64,000 nucleotides of DNA, taken from positions 19,103,223-19,167,222 of the forward strand of contig CM038907.1 of assembly GCA_021904315.1 (NCBI GenBank). The letters run 5' to 3'. Made by a program: the position numbers and the translations under genes. Shown here piece by piece: positions 11,545 to 24,640 of the stretch; position 1 is the first letter of the stretch; every line of letters begins with the position of its first letter. The notes beneath the pieces were generated by a model. That model saw only the letters and a list, made by a program, of their open reading frames with translations. It was not told the origin of the DNA and made no database searches. Origin of the DNA: Sphagnum magellanicum. Taxonomy: Eukaryota; Streptophyta; Sphagnopsida; Sphagnales; Sphagnaceae.

Positions 11545-12959
11545 TAAGTATTTATTGTCATGTCCTTTTGTTGTCTCCATCTTCGGCATTAGTTCATTCG
11601 AATCCATTTCAAAATGGAACACTTCTGTGGATTAGAAGCTCAAAATTGAACCATCTGATTTTATATTAAAGAAGAACCTTATAATGAAATGGTCACAAAA
11701 AATTGCCTTATTGGGGTGTTGAATTCTTAGATTTAAAAAGAAAAGCAAGCAAAACCAAGATTCAACTTGTTGGGCCAAGCCCAAGAAACATATCACTCGA
11801 GATATTCATGAATATTTTTGGAATATGAATGCTAATTGCTATTTTCCATTTCAAACCATTCCAATTTAAAAGCTTCATCTCTACCTTTAAAAAACATTTG
11901 TTCACGGTTATAAAATATTTATGTGAGATTTTCGCAGCTTTTTCCAGCTAGTTATATTCATAAGCTTAAAGATGGAAGTCCACAAACAACATGCTCCAAA
12001 AACTCCAGTTACTTCAATCCATGTACATGTTAAAATACCATAACTCGAACTTGATCAAAGTACAACAATATTGTGGTTCACAACTTCATTTCATTAAATG
12101 TAGTTAAACAATTTGTTTGGATGATGCAAATTAAATAACAACATAAGCTTTCTAAATTGCTCATAAACATTTTGATTTTGCATGCACACTATGTACTCAT
12201 GTCAGATATATTATTCCACCATCTTTTATTATAGTGCTTTCAAACTGCATCAACCTTGCCTTTGAAAAAAAAAAAAACAAAAAATTCCTATTTCTTGTAG
12301 GAATTCACTATCTTACATAGAAGAAGACATTTGCACTCTCTCTCCTACCACTAACAAATATAATAAACTCATATATTACATGATTCAGAACCAGTTTTAC
12401 TCACCAGCATTGGATGGGTAAATTTGTGGTTGCAGTGGCTACAAGGCATACGACTTGTAATCACATACTATGAGGATGATGGGCCTGATCCAGCTAGGAA
12501 TGCATTGAGCCCAAAAGGGCAAGACACCTCTCCTTCAGGAGTTCTACCAGGACCTGTTCTAGTTCCATAGTTTAAACAATGTTCCCACCATCGATGCGCT
12601 TAATAAAACTGGCAGAATGCCAAGTGTGCCTTTTCGGGCATGGGACTTCTATGGCTTGTTTACTGGTGTCAATAGCAGGTGGTTAGTGGATTAAAAAGCA
12701 GGTAAGTTGCTAATGGGAAAAAGCTAGGTAGCAGAATTAGCCTACCTCCCAATATGGCCATGGGCTCAATCAGCAGGTGCCCCTGCTATTAACGTCTGTA
12801 GAAATGCGCTTCACAGCTATGAGAACAAGCCAAACCAGAACGTGAATAATCCTTTGCAGAATGGATAAATATAGGAAGTCAAAGCTCCACTCTCCGACAC
12901 TGAAGCAACAAGCCTCACTTTGATATTCCACAAAACTATGTTGATATCTAGGTAGTTTG
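11545..12959. other. Intergenic DNA and probable 3' region of the kinase gene
   Basis: No coding motif was recognised. 11545-12300 is AT-rich spacer. About 12400-12959 is less AT-rich and lies directly downstream of the minus-strand kinase stop codon, so it may hold that gene's 3' untranslated region. No poly-A signal was assigned. Confidence 0.45.
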
Positions 12960-15900
12960 CTACCTAGGTATCACCACAGAATACTGCATTCTCCCACTGT
13001 GGGTAATGCCACTAGTAGTACTGCTGCTCAATCCCCATCTCCTGCTTTTCCTCTCACTAGGAAAACTTATAGAGAAGGATCCAGACATGTTCTGCTCACC
13101 CAAATCCAATGCTTGCATGGCTCCTGGTTTTGATGGCATACTTGGGAGAGGTGACTCTCCCTTAAGCATAGATACAACCCGAGCCATGGTGGGACGTAGT
13201 TTTGGGGCATCCTGCGTGCACAAGATAGCTATATGTATCACCTTCTTCACTTCCTCCTCCATGTAATTACCCTTGATGCGGGGATCCAGAATTTTTATCA
13301 CCTGTTCGCTCTCTTGCAGTTTCCATACCTGCACCAAATGTTAGACAACACACAATTAGCTGCCACAACCAACTATCTATGTAATTGGGGAGAGACTTCC
13401 ACCACAACAATTTTGAGGTAAAATGACAATGACTGCAGTCATAACCTCATGAGAGTCACTCACAAAGTCTCAGACCATCACCTTCTTCATGAATAGCAGT
13501 CATGAACTGCCATAACTACCCACTGAATTCCACTCCTGACAGTGCATATAGATAAGTATATACAATTAGCCCAAAATCTAGGCAAACCATTATACAAAAT
13601 CTGCATCCTGAGTTTCTGGCACGTCTCCAGAAGCAACAGAAAGATTTGGTCACAATGTTGGCTAGCACTCAAGAGACATAGTTGCCACAAACACCTTGAG
13701 ACTAAAATTTCATCCTAAGGTTGGACAAATAGAAACACATGCCTCAAATGCACTAAAATATACAAAAAATAAGGGGACGATTAGAAATCCAACAACCCAA
13801 ATCCAACAAAGCCTAAGAAAGGATTCCTCAACATGCATGGCTTGTGGATTCAGCAGCAAGGCATCTTGTAGTCTTCAGAGCCAAACACTAAAAGCAAGCA
13901 AATGGTGTTTGCCTCCACTCTCTACTTGCTTGCATCCAACTCTTGGATTTTTGCAGCAGGCCAACTACATACCTTCACTAGCAAGGAAAATTCTACCCTG
14001 AACCTCCATTCAGCTTGTGCAAGAGATGCAAAATGGTTGATGCAATCAATTGAAGAACCATCTAGATGCCTTCAGTTCTAGAATGTATGACCTCATGAAT
14101 ACAAAAGATCCAATGAGTAATGTGCATATTGTGCAACTTTTAAGGAGAAACAAGTGAAATGAGGCAATACCCAGGCAAGAAGGTGTTGCATGTTGGTGCC
14201 AATCAAGTTGATATCTGTGTTGGTTCTACCACTTACAACCTCCAAAGCAAGGACACCGAAACTGAAAACATCCGCTTTTCCTGAGAGTTGGCCATGCAGT
14301 GCTAGTTCTGGTGCCATGTAGCCCCTGCCACACATGCAACCTTCTCTTTCACATCATCCATGGGCTTCAACTTCTTGCTATAATGTCAGGCCTGTATGCT
14401 AAAAAAGGCATCTAGAAGTGAAGGCCAGGAGTTTAAGACAAAAATCTACGCAATGCATGAAAACAAAGAACAGGAGTAGAGCTTACACAGATGCCATATC
14501 TTGGAATTTGACTTCGCCTGCATCATAGTAGAAGAGGTTAGCCAGACCAAAGTCTGCAATCTTGGGTTGCATTGTTCTGTCCAACAAGATATTGCTGGCT
14601 TTTATGTCTCCATGTGCGAAGATGCTCTGTGACTCTTCATGCAAATAAGAAAGTCCTTGAGCAGTCTCCAGCAAGATTCTGTATCTGGTACTCCACTCCA
14701 GATTGATTTTCCCGTCTACAATAATAAAAAAAAGATTAATCTTTATAAGTACTGACAGTTCTCCATATTTATGATTTAAGTCAACCTGAATAGATTTGGG
14801 AGATGGCCTGATACTAAGGAAATAGAAATCAAATAGACAAGCATGCAAAAGAGGAAAACCAAAACTGAGGAGTTGTTTGAACAACAGTGACAGTTGTATG
14901 CATGTTCAGAGTATCTTCAACATGTATGGTATTGACTATTGACCACCTATACCATAATATCCCCACTGACGCAAATTGTTAAAACTGGTAAATTAGAGTC
15001 TCTTCTCCAGTCAATGAATTCTAGGTCAACAGCATGCAGTCTGGAGAAAAGAAATGGGTTGTAGCCCATCTCCTCCGGTTGCATGCCTGACCAACAATCC
15101 AGAACAACAGAGATTCAAGGGATGCCAAAAAGGGGAGCTATCATGAGCAACTGGGATCAGTAGATTTGGTCTCCAGCTTCAAGCAGTTCAAATCCACAAA
15201 GCCTGCCAGACATAAGGATGCAGAGATGTACCAAAAAGGGCACTAGCAACACTCCCATTTCCAATGTACTCATATACCAGCAGTCGAGAGTTGGAATAGC
15301 AGCATCCTATGAGTTGTACTACATTCCTGTGCTGCAATTCCATAATGTTCTTGACTCCTTTTGCAAATTCTCGCTTCCCTTGCCTTGAATTCAAGGACAG
15401 GCGCCTAACTGCCACCTCTGTACCATCTGGCAACTCCCCCTGCACACAAACATGGGCAATGACTACATGCAATTGACAACACATCAACTTGCAGCTGAAG
15501 ACCTCAGGAACATCCCTACGACAGGAGTATATGCAAACTTCCCCCTCCAACTTCTGGATATCAAATTCTTGTCCTCAGTCCACCAGGGCCAGAGTTATGT
15601 ACCATGTATATAGGACCAAATCTTCCAAGTCTAATTCGCCGATCTGGGTCAAATTGATTTGTTGCTTCTGCCAGGGTTTCATATAACATGATTCTTGCCT
15701 CTGTCTTCCCACCTAGCACCTCTGTTTCATGTAACAGTCAACAAGTGATACATTATTGACATTGGAAAGTATAGAAGTATGAATCCTCTACATTCCCCAG
15801 TCTATTTGGAAAATGGGCATTACCTGATGGTGTTAGGTCATTGAAGGGCATCCTCCGTCCAGTATCAGCCCTTCGCTTGGTTAGCCAATACCCAAGGCAA

Positions 15901-16353
15901 CATATCACAAACAGAAGCAGCACAAAGACAGCACCTCCCGCACCAACATAAACCCACACAAGAGGTGACATTGTTCCTTTTGCATCACATCCAATACAAC
16001 AAAACAGGAGAAATATCAGCAGTTTGGAGAGAAAGCAGAAGTTGACACTCTGGGTCAAAGATGAAAGAAATTGTCTCTTTCCACAGTATCCCATTCACCT
16101 CAAACAGATCATGTTTCTTGCTCCATCACATGTGAAATTTCTCAATCACAGACAGAATCTTTTCATGCTGAACAGCAACTGATTGGAGATCCAATTCAAC
16201 AAATCAAGAGCATATTCAATATAGTGCTCAACTGAATGTCTTAAATGATCTGTGTAACAATAGCAAGAGAAAGAGAAGGGGTAACACACACCTTGGGAAC
16301 CGGTATTTTTTGATCCACCTGGAGGCAAACAAACTGGTTGATAAAAATTGTCT
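12960..16353 (-). CDS. Receptor-like kinase with degenerate catalytic residues (probable pseudokinase)
   Basis: Minus-strand exons, in transcript order: 16353-16292, 15976-15824, 15721-15603, 15439-15232, 14715-14487, 14324-14171 and 13328-12960 (stop at 12960-12962). All junctions have GT/AG and join in phase. The second exon carries one membrane span ([20 protein letters not shown]) and a basic stop-transfer. Then follow the juxtamembrane, glycine loop (RLGRFGPIY), beta-3 (EVAVRRLS), alpha-C ([10 protein letters not shown]), catalytic loop ([14 protein letters not shown]), [15 protein letters not shown], subdomains IX-XI and a serine-rich tail. It resembles plant plasma-membrane RLKs of the DUF26/LRR-VIII-like group. 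The first loop Gly is Arg, the VAVK Lys is Arg, the alpha-C Glu is Gly and HRD is HGD; catalytic-loop Asp and Asn, DFG and APE remain. No recognised ectodomain or start codon was found, so the 5' end is incomplete. It is either a recently decayed gene or a retained pseudokinase. Confidence 0.82.
13385..13545. repeat. Diverged duplicate segment, copy 1 (kinase intron)
   Basis: This piece of the last kinase intron contains CAATTTTGAGGTAA, CACTCACAAAG, CAGACCATCACCTTC and ACTACCCAC in order. The same words in the same order recur at 17880-18035 with moderate divergence. It is either a dispersed repeat or a leftover of local duplication. Confidence 0.7.
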
Positions 16354-16672
16354 CTACATATTCCACTCAAGATTGACAAGGAAACTCAAAACTATGATCT
16401 TGTGGCACTCCCAAAGGGTCACCCTCCTCGCTTGACCCAGAAACTATTGACATCATAATCTACAGTTTGTATTCCACAATTGAACCTTCAGCATTTTGTG
16501 CATCATGTAGCATAATCATCAATCCCTAGCCTGATGTTGAACCAGTTTCTTGTTCAGAAGGGATTGGTGATGTCTATATCTGGACATAGTCTCCTTGTGA
16601 CCAGAACATACTAATATTAACAAACATATCCTACATACAAAGTGGAACCAAATGGGCCATGTGTCCAAGTAC

Positions 16673-16716
16673 CTTCTGATCCATCGCCATGATCCAACAG
16701 AGCTCTGCGGGGTTGC
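16673..16716 (-). other. Candidate upstream exon of the receptor-like kinase
   Basis: A 44-bp minus-strand stretch lies between TTTTTCAG and GTACTTGG. In one frame it reads ATPQSSVGSWRWIR and leaves two bases that would join in phase with the exon starting at 16353. No family match supports it. A further possible exon at 18084-18199 is listed separately. Confidence 0.3.
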
Positions 16717-17879
16717 CTGAAAAATCAAGCAGCATTGTGATGTTATTACAGATTCAAAGAACTGACATTACTCCACTGTCATTACAGTGCAGGAAATGAA
16801 ATGGTCAGGACAGTTCATGGAGCCAAGCAGGAATGCAACCCAAGGATCCATTCAAGACAATCAGAGGAAAGGCAACAATCTTCTACCATACTCACATTCT
16901 CCTTAGGTTTGACGCATCAAAAGACCCTTTTGGAACCTGGACTGGAACAAGCCCCAGATTGTGTGACAAATTCCTGCAACATCCCACAAATTGATCAGCT
17001 TTGCTAGAACCCTTCCATAGAAGGAAATAAGGCAGTATGATTGCAGAGGGAAACTCAAAGAAAACCTTTTACAGAGAAACTGCATTTGGTTAGAGTAGTA
17101 ATCATAGTGCATGGGCTTCATGGGCATTCATAGTTCACAATTGAATACAATGTTGTGCACATCATTGCTAGCTCATAAATACTTCTGAAGACTTTTCATG
17201 GGCTTGGTGCTGATGACCACAACTACAACAAGTCTTGATTTTCTCATGAGTCATCTTCTTTTCTGAGATGGCTGGAAAGAAGAAAAGTGGGATCTCATGA
17301 ATAACACCAACAACAGCAATAATACAAGGAGGCCACTGCAAAGAGTAGAAGATCTAAATATCAATGGCCCATCTGACAACCTCTAATTAGGAAAACATTA
17401 TTGAGACAAAACATTTCAATTTTCTTTGTAGTCCACCTTGTCACAACTCCCACTCTATCACAAAGCCAAGGAAAAGACAGTCATTCTGGTTGCACCAGCT
17501 AATGAAATGAAATTCCAACATACCATACACAATTGAACTATCTTCTGTCTTATCCAGTTTTGAAATCAAATAAACGTCAACATTTGGCACTTTCTGTTCC
17601 TCCATGGCCCTCATACCACTTCAACCACTTCCAAAAGTTCAAAGCCCTCATTGTGATCCTGATAAAAGATCTATGAGACCAGGCATGTGACCTATGATAC
17701 ATGTGTGATTTGGATGGTGACTAACACAACATGAGAAAACCAGTTGAAGCAAAAGGAAGTTGTTATTCAGCTGTGTGTGCTAAGTAGTAGATTAGTGCAA
17801 CAACTCACTGCATGAACTGTCAGATGTAAAACTACAGTTTGCAAACCTCATAATTATTATATATATATATATATATGGG

Positions 17880-18035
17880 AATTGCAGAAAAATCTCCACA
17901 TCAACAATTTGAAGGTAACACAATGACAGTGAGTGCAGTCTTAACATTATGAGAGTTGCTCACAAAGGGGCAGACTGTCACCTTCATCATAAATAACACA
18001 GCCGAGCTGCCCACAACTACCCACAGAGCTCATAA
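17880..18035. repeat. Diverged duplicate segment, copy 2
   Basis: It matches 13385-13545 in the same orientation: CAACAATTTGAAGGTAA, GAGAGTTGCTCACAAAGG, CAGACTGTCACCTTCAT and CACAACTACCCACAG. It lies upstream of the receptor-like kinase exons, immediately after a (TA)n run at 17857-17877. Confidence 0.7.
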
Positions 18036-18083
18036 TCTTAGTAAAGTATAGTATACTAGAGGCAAAGTATTGTGGGTACTCAC

Positions 18084-18199
18084 AGTAACCTTGCCCTAGG
18101 AAGCTTGCCATTCTCCACTGGAATAGAGCCCATCACCAGCTCAGTTGCGATTGACAAGTCACTACACAATTGTGGATTGCATGTGCCAAGGTTTTGTAC
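18084..18199 (-). other. Weak candidate 5' exon, possibly LRR-like
   Basis: Between an AATGACCAG acceptor and a GTGAGTACC donor, the minus strand reads a short open segment including MGSIPVENGKLPRARLL, which vaguely recalls a plant leucine-rich repeat. It lies ~1.7 kb upstream of the recognised kinase exons. The evidence is thin. Confidence 0.2.
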
Positions 18200-18759
18200 C
18201 TGGTCATTGAGAGGTATCATAAGAGAAAATGATTGCGCAGTTTGTCAAGGACTCAAAAGGCGGTTACCGAAACAGAAGACTCCACAGAAAGACTTTCATT
18301 CAGCTGTCCAGATCTTTTTACCAGAGCTTCCAAAACGTGATTCGAAGCTTGTTCGAAGATGATGGATATGGCGATGTAGGTCTACATCAGATCTGATGAG
18401 ATCCTCAATGACCCACATACGGGTAAGAAGCATCAAGGGGTCTTACAGTTTTAATGAAAAGCCAAACAAACACACACGTCTTGTCTTTCGACAGGAATCG
18501 CAAGGATCCAAGTTGAAAGTCACCAGAACAACATGTTCTGAACCGTGGGAGATCCCTAGAAAGTAGATTCCGGCTCTCGGGACCTCAAGGAAAACGAGGT
18601 GTTGAGCTTTCTTTCTCGTAGTAGCTTCGCAAACAAGCAGCAACAGCAGAAATCTTCGAGCCGCCACAAAAGAGATGCCTGACACGACTTGCAGCAAGTT
18701 TCTCTCCACAAGTCCTTCGCGAAAACTCCTCGCTTTACACACGACACACACACGCACAC

Positions 18760-19952
18760 ATATTTTCCTAAAGTCTTTTTAAATCCCTTTTTCTTGAACA
18801 ACCCGCCTTCTTCAGGTCAGTGATTTTTGTGGTGGCGAATTTTAGCCATTCTGCGAAAAACATTTCCAAAAAGGAATATTCCGTCAAAATTCCCCTTCTC
18901 AAAAGAAGAAAAAACAAAAATCGCCAGGAGAAAAAAAGAATTTTTTAAAAAAATTGACAGAAATCGTCACAACTGCCTACAACATGAAAGAAAGGGTACT
19001 TGAGATTTTTTTAAAACTTTCATAATTGTGAGTATCGCCAAATTTGGCTAAACAGTCTCATGGATGATCATCACTTGAGCAACATAAATTTTTTTAATAA
19101 AAATAAAAATAAAATAAAATAAACACTGCTTCTTGTTGTGTGGCCATGGGTGAACCAGCACGGTAGTATGGTTGCGTTAATACTGTCGTACCTAATAACC
19201 ACTGGTTAGGCACTGGTTAACCACCTGAAATTCTGAAAAATACCTGCTTACCATGGCAAAAATATGAAAGAAAACTCTGAAGCACTATATATATATATAT
19301 ATATAAAATAAATTCAATTATTTAGTATATATATTGTTCAATTGTAAAATATTTTACATTTTTGCTGCCAAAAATAATTATTAGGCATCTTCTTGCTGCC
19401 ATAATACCTGGGTGGGTTCAACACACATTATTGAATAGTTTATTTAAGTTTTAAATTTAACATTCCACATGTGAGTTTTTTAATTTTGAACTTTTTGACA
19501 TGTAATGAATTTACATATTAAACTATAATACGATTTCAAAGTTCTCTTATTGTTCTTGAGCTCAATGTGTTCACACAACTAACATGCTTATTTTGTACTA
19601 GGCCAAGGTTTGATTCCTGATTCTTGTAATTTAATTTTTTTTTGAAAATTTCAACAAGGTTAAATTTTGTTCAAAAACTTTGACAAAGTAAAAACTGATT
19701 TAATCTAATTTGTTGAAAATTTCAACAACAGGGTTGGCTAAAGTATGTCAACCCATTGTCAGTAGATTTGTTAATGCACAGTTCTCGAGAAACACACAAG
19801 TTCTGTGCATTTTCAAATTGTCACAAAAGTCCAATCTCCTACCTGTTCTTTCTTTCACCACATTTCGAGAGTTTGACTTATGGATTCAAAAATTTCCTAT
19901 TGTTGAAATTTCTTCAGAAACAAGCCTTTAACCGTGGAATCTTGTAACAGAA
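18760..19952. other. Intergenic DNA, no gene recognised
   Basis: AT-rich spacer with a (TA)n run near 19288-19306. The words GGCCATGGGTGAACCAGCAC at about 19142 and GGCCATGGTGAACCAGCAC at about 20334 recur, suggesting fragments of a shared dispersed repeat. Nothing coding could be supported. Confidence 0.5.
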
Positions 19953-20121
19953 GTGAGATTCCTGAATCCAACTCAAACGCGAAATCCTTGACATGAGATT
20001 CCTGAATCCAACTCAAACGCGGTATCGTCCTTGACGTGAGATTCCTGAATCCAACTCAAACGCGGTGTCGTCCTTGACGTGAGATTCCTGAATCCAACTC
20101 AAACGCGGAATCCTTGACGTG
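19953..20121. repeat. 40-43-bp tandem repeat, four copies
   Basis: Units beginning TGAGATTCCTGAATCCAACT start at about 19953, 19993, 20036 and 20079. They differ mainly by a GTATC or GTGTC insert before CCTTGACG. The CAAACGCGG part makes the array CpG-containing within AT-rich surroundings. Confidence 0.9.
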
Positions 20122-20389
20122 TGTGTCCGAGGTGTGTGGGGGGGCCCCATGGGCCTGTTATCACTTCTTCTTTTTTTGTTGGGCCCTGGGAAAATCATTC
20201 CATCCAACTTTTGAAAGTTTTACCTTCTTAGAACAGATTTCACGTAAATTTGGGAAGCCTCGTAATTATTTGGCAAATGTTCTACCGACTTATCTTTTTG
20301 ACATGATAGCTTATTTTTGGGGTGCACTTTGGTGGCCATGGTGAACCAGCACCTACACTGCTACCTTCACATTCTTGAGTGAGGCTCTT

Positions 20390-20912
20390 CTTAGTGGTCA
20401 TATTAAACCCTAGAAATCCTTACATTTGGGATTAGAGACCCTGATTTAGTCTGAACATGAGATATTTATAATGTTTAAAAATAATTTAATTTAAATTAAA
20501 TTTGGGTGGTCATATTAATTGCTAGAAATGTTAGATTTGGACTCAGAGACTCTGATTTAGTCTAAGCATGGGATATTTATAATGTTTAGAAGTAATTTAA
20601 ATTAAATCTGGCTGGTCTATTAAACCATAGAAATTTTAGATTTGGACTCAGAGACTCTGATTTAGTCTAAGCATGGGATATTTGTAATATTTAAAAATAA
20701 TTTAAATTAAATTTGGCTGGTCTATGAAACCCTAGAAATCTTACATTTGAGATTAGAGACCCTGATTTAGTCTATGCATGGGATATTTATAGTGTTTAGT
20801 AGTAATTTAAATTACATTTGGCTGGTCATATTAAACCCTAGAAATGTTAGATTTGGAGACTCAGAGACTCTGATTTAATCTAAGTATGGGATATTTGTAA
20901 TAATTATAAATA
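20390..20912. repeat. ~105-bp tandem repeat, five copies
   Basis: Each unit contains CCCTAGAAATG (or a variant), TTAGATTTGGACTCAGAGAC, CTGATTTAGTCTAAGCATGG and GATATTTATAATGTTTA. Copies begin near 20395, 20506, 20614, 20718 and 20822, so the period is 104-111 bp. Confidence 0.88.
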
Positions 20913-21547
20913 ATCAAAATCCATTTTTGGGTTTTTTACCATGGTACCAAGGTGGGTAATGGTTCACCCAAGGCCATTTTGGTGTGGTAGAGAATTATTT
21001 AAAAATGCCTTCTCACCAGCCTTCTTTTTACTAGACAGCCATAAATTTTAAAAAATTATAAATTATAAAATTTGAACATAAAGTCTTTTTGAATAGCCCT
21101 TTCTAGTCCATATTTTTTTCCCAGGTAAATTCCTAATGGCATTTCCCAATAGTTCAATAACTTCAAGCTAGTTCCCAAGTTACTTTTTATAGCATTTTGT
21201 TTTGAGATGCCAATTGCACAGATCACACTAACTTGCTTGTAAAGGATCATACGTAAGTGTAAGTATATTCAAATGACATTCTTTTAATGGAAGCATGCGA
21301 GGAAATAATGCAATTAAGAGTTACTCATAGCCTCATGCTCATTTTTCTTTAACAATTTACAAACTTTTCAGTTCATGAAATTGGACTTGCATTGGGTAAG
21401 TGATAGAATAACATTGCCTTCCCCTCTTCAAATTCAATCTTTTGAAGAGCAAAGTCAATAGGATTACTATAAGCACCCAAATATATGGGCCCCTCTGAAC
21501 CTAAAGGTTTAGGGTTTTGTGGTCATGCAAGTGATGAGGAACTCCCA

Positions 21548-21578
<31 letters not shown>

Positions 21579-24432
21579 TGGCAAAAAATGACCAAGGGGT
21601 TTCATGTTCTTTTGGTTTTGTTTGCTTTTTCTTTTTTTTAATTTGATTCACAACCACCTGTTGTCATGATGTCATTGAACAAGAGTTTAGTTTTAAATTG
21701 GGATCTCCTTCTAAGGTATAATTGATCATGTATAATTTTTTTGAATTTTCATATGTTTTTGTAACCTATTACATTTGCATACATTTTGCTTTTTTTGGGT
21801 GTGAATTAGACTATTTACATAGTAGGTATTTTTTATTAAGTGAGGAAAATATTGAATGAGCACTCCATTGAAACATCAAAAATGATGGTATGAAAACATA
21901 ATTACAAATAAAGTGATGTACACATTTCATCACAAACTTATTAACTTCATTGGTTCACTACTACAATTTTGCAAAATGAATGTATTGCATTTCACATCAC
22001 CAATTATAATTTTGTATAATTAAAATATTGTAATCATTCCCAAGAAATGAATGAAATATTAGTACAACAAATTATTGCATCTCCTTTGTTATTTTGACAT
22101 AATCAATTACGATTTGCAAAAAAATGAAAGTATTGCACTCTCTTTGTTATTCTATCTAATAACAATACCTCTTTATTGTTAGATTTGTTGTTTGTGCAAT
22201 GCAATCATAGCTCAACAAAAATCATCTCCTACAAACTGACTAGGTAAGTAGGAGCAAGTAGTTGGCAGATCATTATGTACATAAAGGCAATTGGTTTGTT
22301 TATTGCTAGGTAGATTTTAGGGGCCATAATGAAATTAATAGGTACATGAAATAACAATTGAACCTACTTAAATATTTTTAGGAAAACTAAATATAGGTGA
22401 GTAAAACATTAAATATATTAATTGTGCTAACCTAGGGTAATTAATTGTAGCATAAGGCCCAATGATTTTTTTTTTCTTTAAGCAATATCCATCCAAAATG
22501 GTGCCTTGGCAAGTGTTGGTTTAGTGCGGCTAGATATATGTATCTAATGACCCATGCACCTTCATGTATGGGTATTAGTTTAAGCAAAATTGGGTGAAAA
22601 AAATAATTTAAAACAAAAATCCATGGCAACCAATGAAACAAAGGACCCAACAACTAAGAAATGGGGGGTTTTGGATTTTTGGGGTCTTGTTCCCAATGTG
22701 TTCTCCAATATGTTCCCAATAACATCACATTTTATCCCACAACCTTTGTCCAAAGTTTGGACTCATTTTAAACAATATTCACACTTATTGCTATCTTGTT
22801 AATAAATGTGTGTTGAATTTTTTTGTTTTGAGGAATATTAACATTTAAAATGTTATTAAATACAAAGAATGATGCGGCAACCTTGTTGGCATGCACTATT
22901 AACATGATGTTAACTCAAAGTTATGCTTCACATCAAATTTTAACAAAATTTATGTTTAGAGCAAAAAATGTTGTGTTACATAAAATGACACAAAATGAAC
23001 ACATAAATCATTGTTAAGCTTTGTTGCAAAAAAGTTGAAGAATCAAACAACATAGTTTTTTTCTTTACACATAAGTTGTATAGCAAGTTCATTTGTGCTC
23101 ATGGTGCAATGAAGTGGACAAGTTGTTTGTACTCATGGTAAAAGATCCAAACTAGGTGGCCATGTTCATTGCAAAAAAGTGAACAAGGCACTTGTGGCAA
23201 AGAATTGGATGCTTCATGTAGATCGTAGGTTACATGATTTCTAACTTTAATGATGAAAAAGAAATGGAAGAATGTATGTCCCCTCCCTCTTTAAATCTTG
23301 AAATCTCCAACCTCTTTGAATCATGATACTTGCAAAAACAAACGTACAAACAATGCATTCAAAACTAATAAAAGCAACTAAATTAGGGTAATTTAATGTA
23401 TTTAGAATTGAAAAGAAAAAACCAAGTTTAATGAGGTCCATCTTGTTTAGGGTTGCATCCCAACTTTAAAGATGTTCCATCCAAGAATAAGAAAATCAAC
23501 GAGGGTAAGAGGAAACAAACTCCATAGAATTTGCAAACACAAGACTTTGTTTAAAGATTCATTCCAAGAAATCACATTAACCCAATTGCAAACACAAGGA
23601 GGTTCTTAGATTAATTCAAATGAATTAGGAAAAACCACTCAAGCTACAATCAATCATGTGGATTTTCACAACCATGAATTCCAAACAATAGTCACAAATT
23701 GAAAAAAGATTTTTGCTATCATGATGAAAGTAGAGCATTCATGTCATGTAAAAAATGAGCTTGCTTGCAAAAATAAAAGAGAATTTAGAGCAACAATTTC
23801 AAACCATATTTGATTACATGGTTGATTTTAGTCATAATGAGGAGTATTAGAACATGAATTTACAAGATAAAACGTCACTTCAATTTGACAAAAACATGTA
23901 TGAAATGATGAAAAATATATTTGTGTAGAAAATTAATTTATCAACCACCTCATGTGAAAGACCTTATGGAGGATCTTGACACTCTCTATAAATCAATAAA
24001 TCTTGCAACAAAAGATGCCACCAACTTCAATGATGATAGTAGATTTTAAGCATGTCTTAAAAAACCACCAAGCCCATTAATTTGCATTGCAGTAGTTGGA
24101 TGTTCAATCTTGATTCCATTAACACCAAAAAATATCCAATTACAAAACATGATCAACCAACTCTTCATCCACAACTAACCAAAAAACTAAATTTAATAAC
24201 TCCAAGTTTAATCAACAAAATAGGTCATCATTCAAAACAATCAATCAAAAACACGTGTTAAACATAAGTAACCTTTACTTCACAAAAGCATGACAAATGC
24301 AACTAAAAAATGAACTCAATTGTTAATGGATTCGAACATGTTGAAAATCTTATCATAGAAGATAAATGATAAAAAACTAAGAAGATTTGTTGTAAAAATA
24401 ATTATAGTACTTCAAGGTGCAAAACAACACAA
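20913..24432. other. AT-rich intergenic DNA, no gene recognised
   Basis: No protein motif was recognised on either strand. It contains a TTTA microsatellite at about 21548-21577. A segment near 22690-22720 with TGTTCCCAATGTGTTCTCC echoes the opposite-strand wording of the outer Helitron tail (11240-11285), but the match is too short to call. Confidence 0.55.
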
Positions 24433-24640
24433 TGTCATGCCCGTATGCATGGTCTCATACATGACAGCCGGTTACGGGCATGCCAATTATGCCTTTAGGA
24501 TTAATGTACATTCTTAGGTTATTGTACGCTATTAGGTGTTTTAGGGTTATGGCTTGTTTAGGGTTTCAGCTTTGTTGACGATTGTATAAAAGGTCAAACT
24601 TTTTTCTTCTTTTGTTAGTTTTTTTTAAATTCCTTTGTCA
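24433..24640 (+). promoter_or_regulatory. LTR-like head with inverted repeat and TATA box
   Basis: The segment starts TGTCATGCCCGTA, a typical plant LTR beginning. Within 50 bases it contains the inverse partner TTACGGGCATG, giving a perfect 10-bp inverted repeat (CATGCCCGTA / TACGGGCATG). A TATA box, TATAAAAG, follows at 24585-24592, with pyrimidine-rich sequence downstream. This fits the U3/R region of an LTR. No second copy was found 3' of element A, so I cannot assign it to that element. Confidence 0.45.

Noticed and set aside
18443..18801. Minus-strand hydrophobic open frames upstream of the kinase, considered as a signal-peptide exon
   Set aside because: No ATG in suitable context before the hydrophobic run and no in-phase donor that I could connect to the kinase exons.
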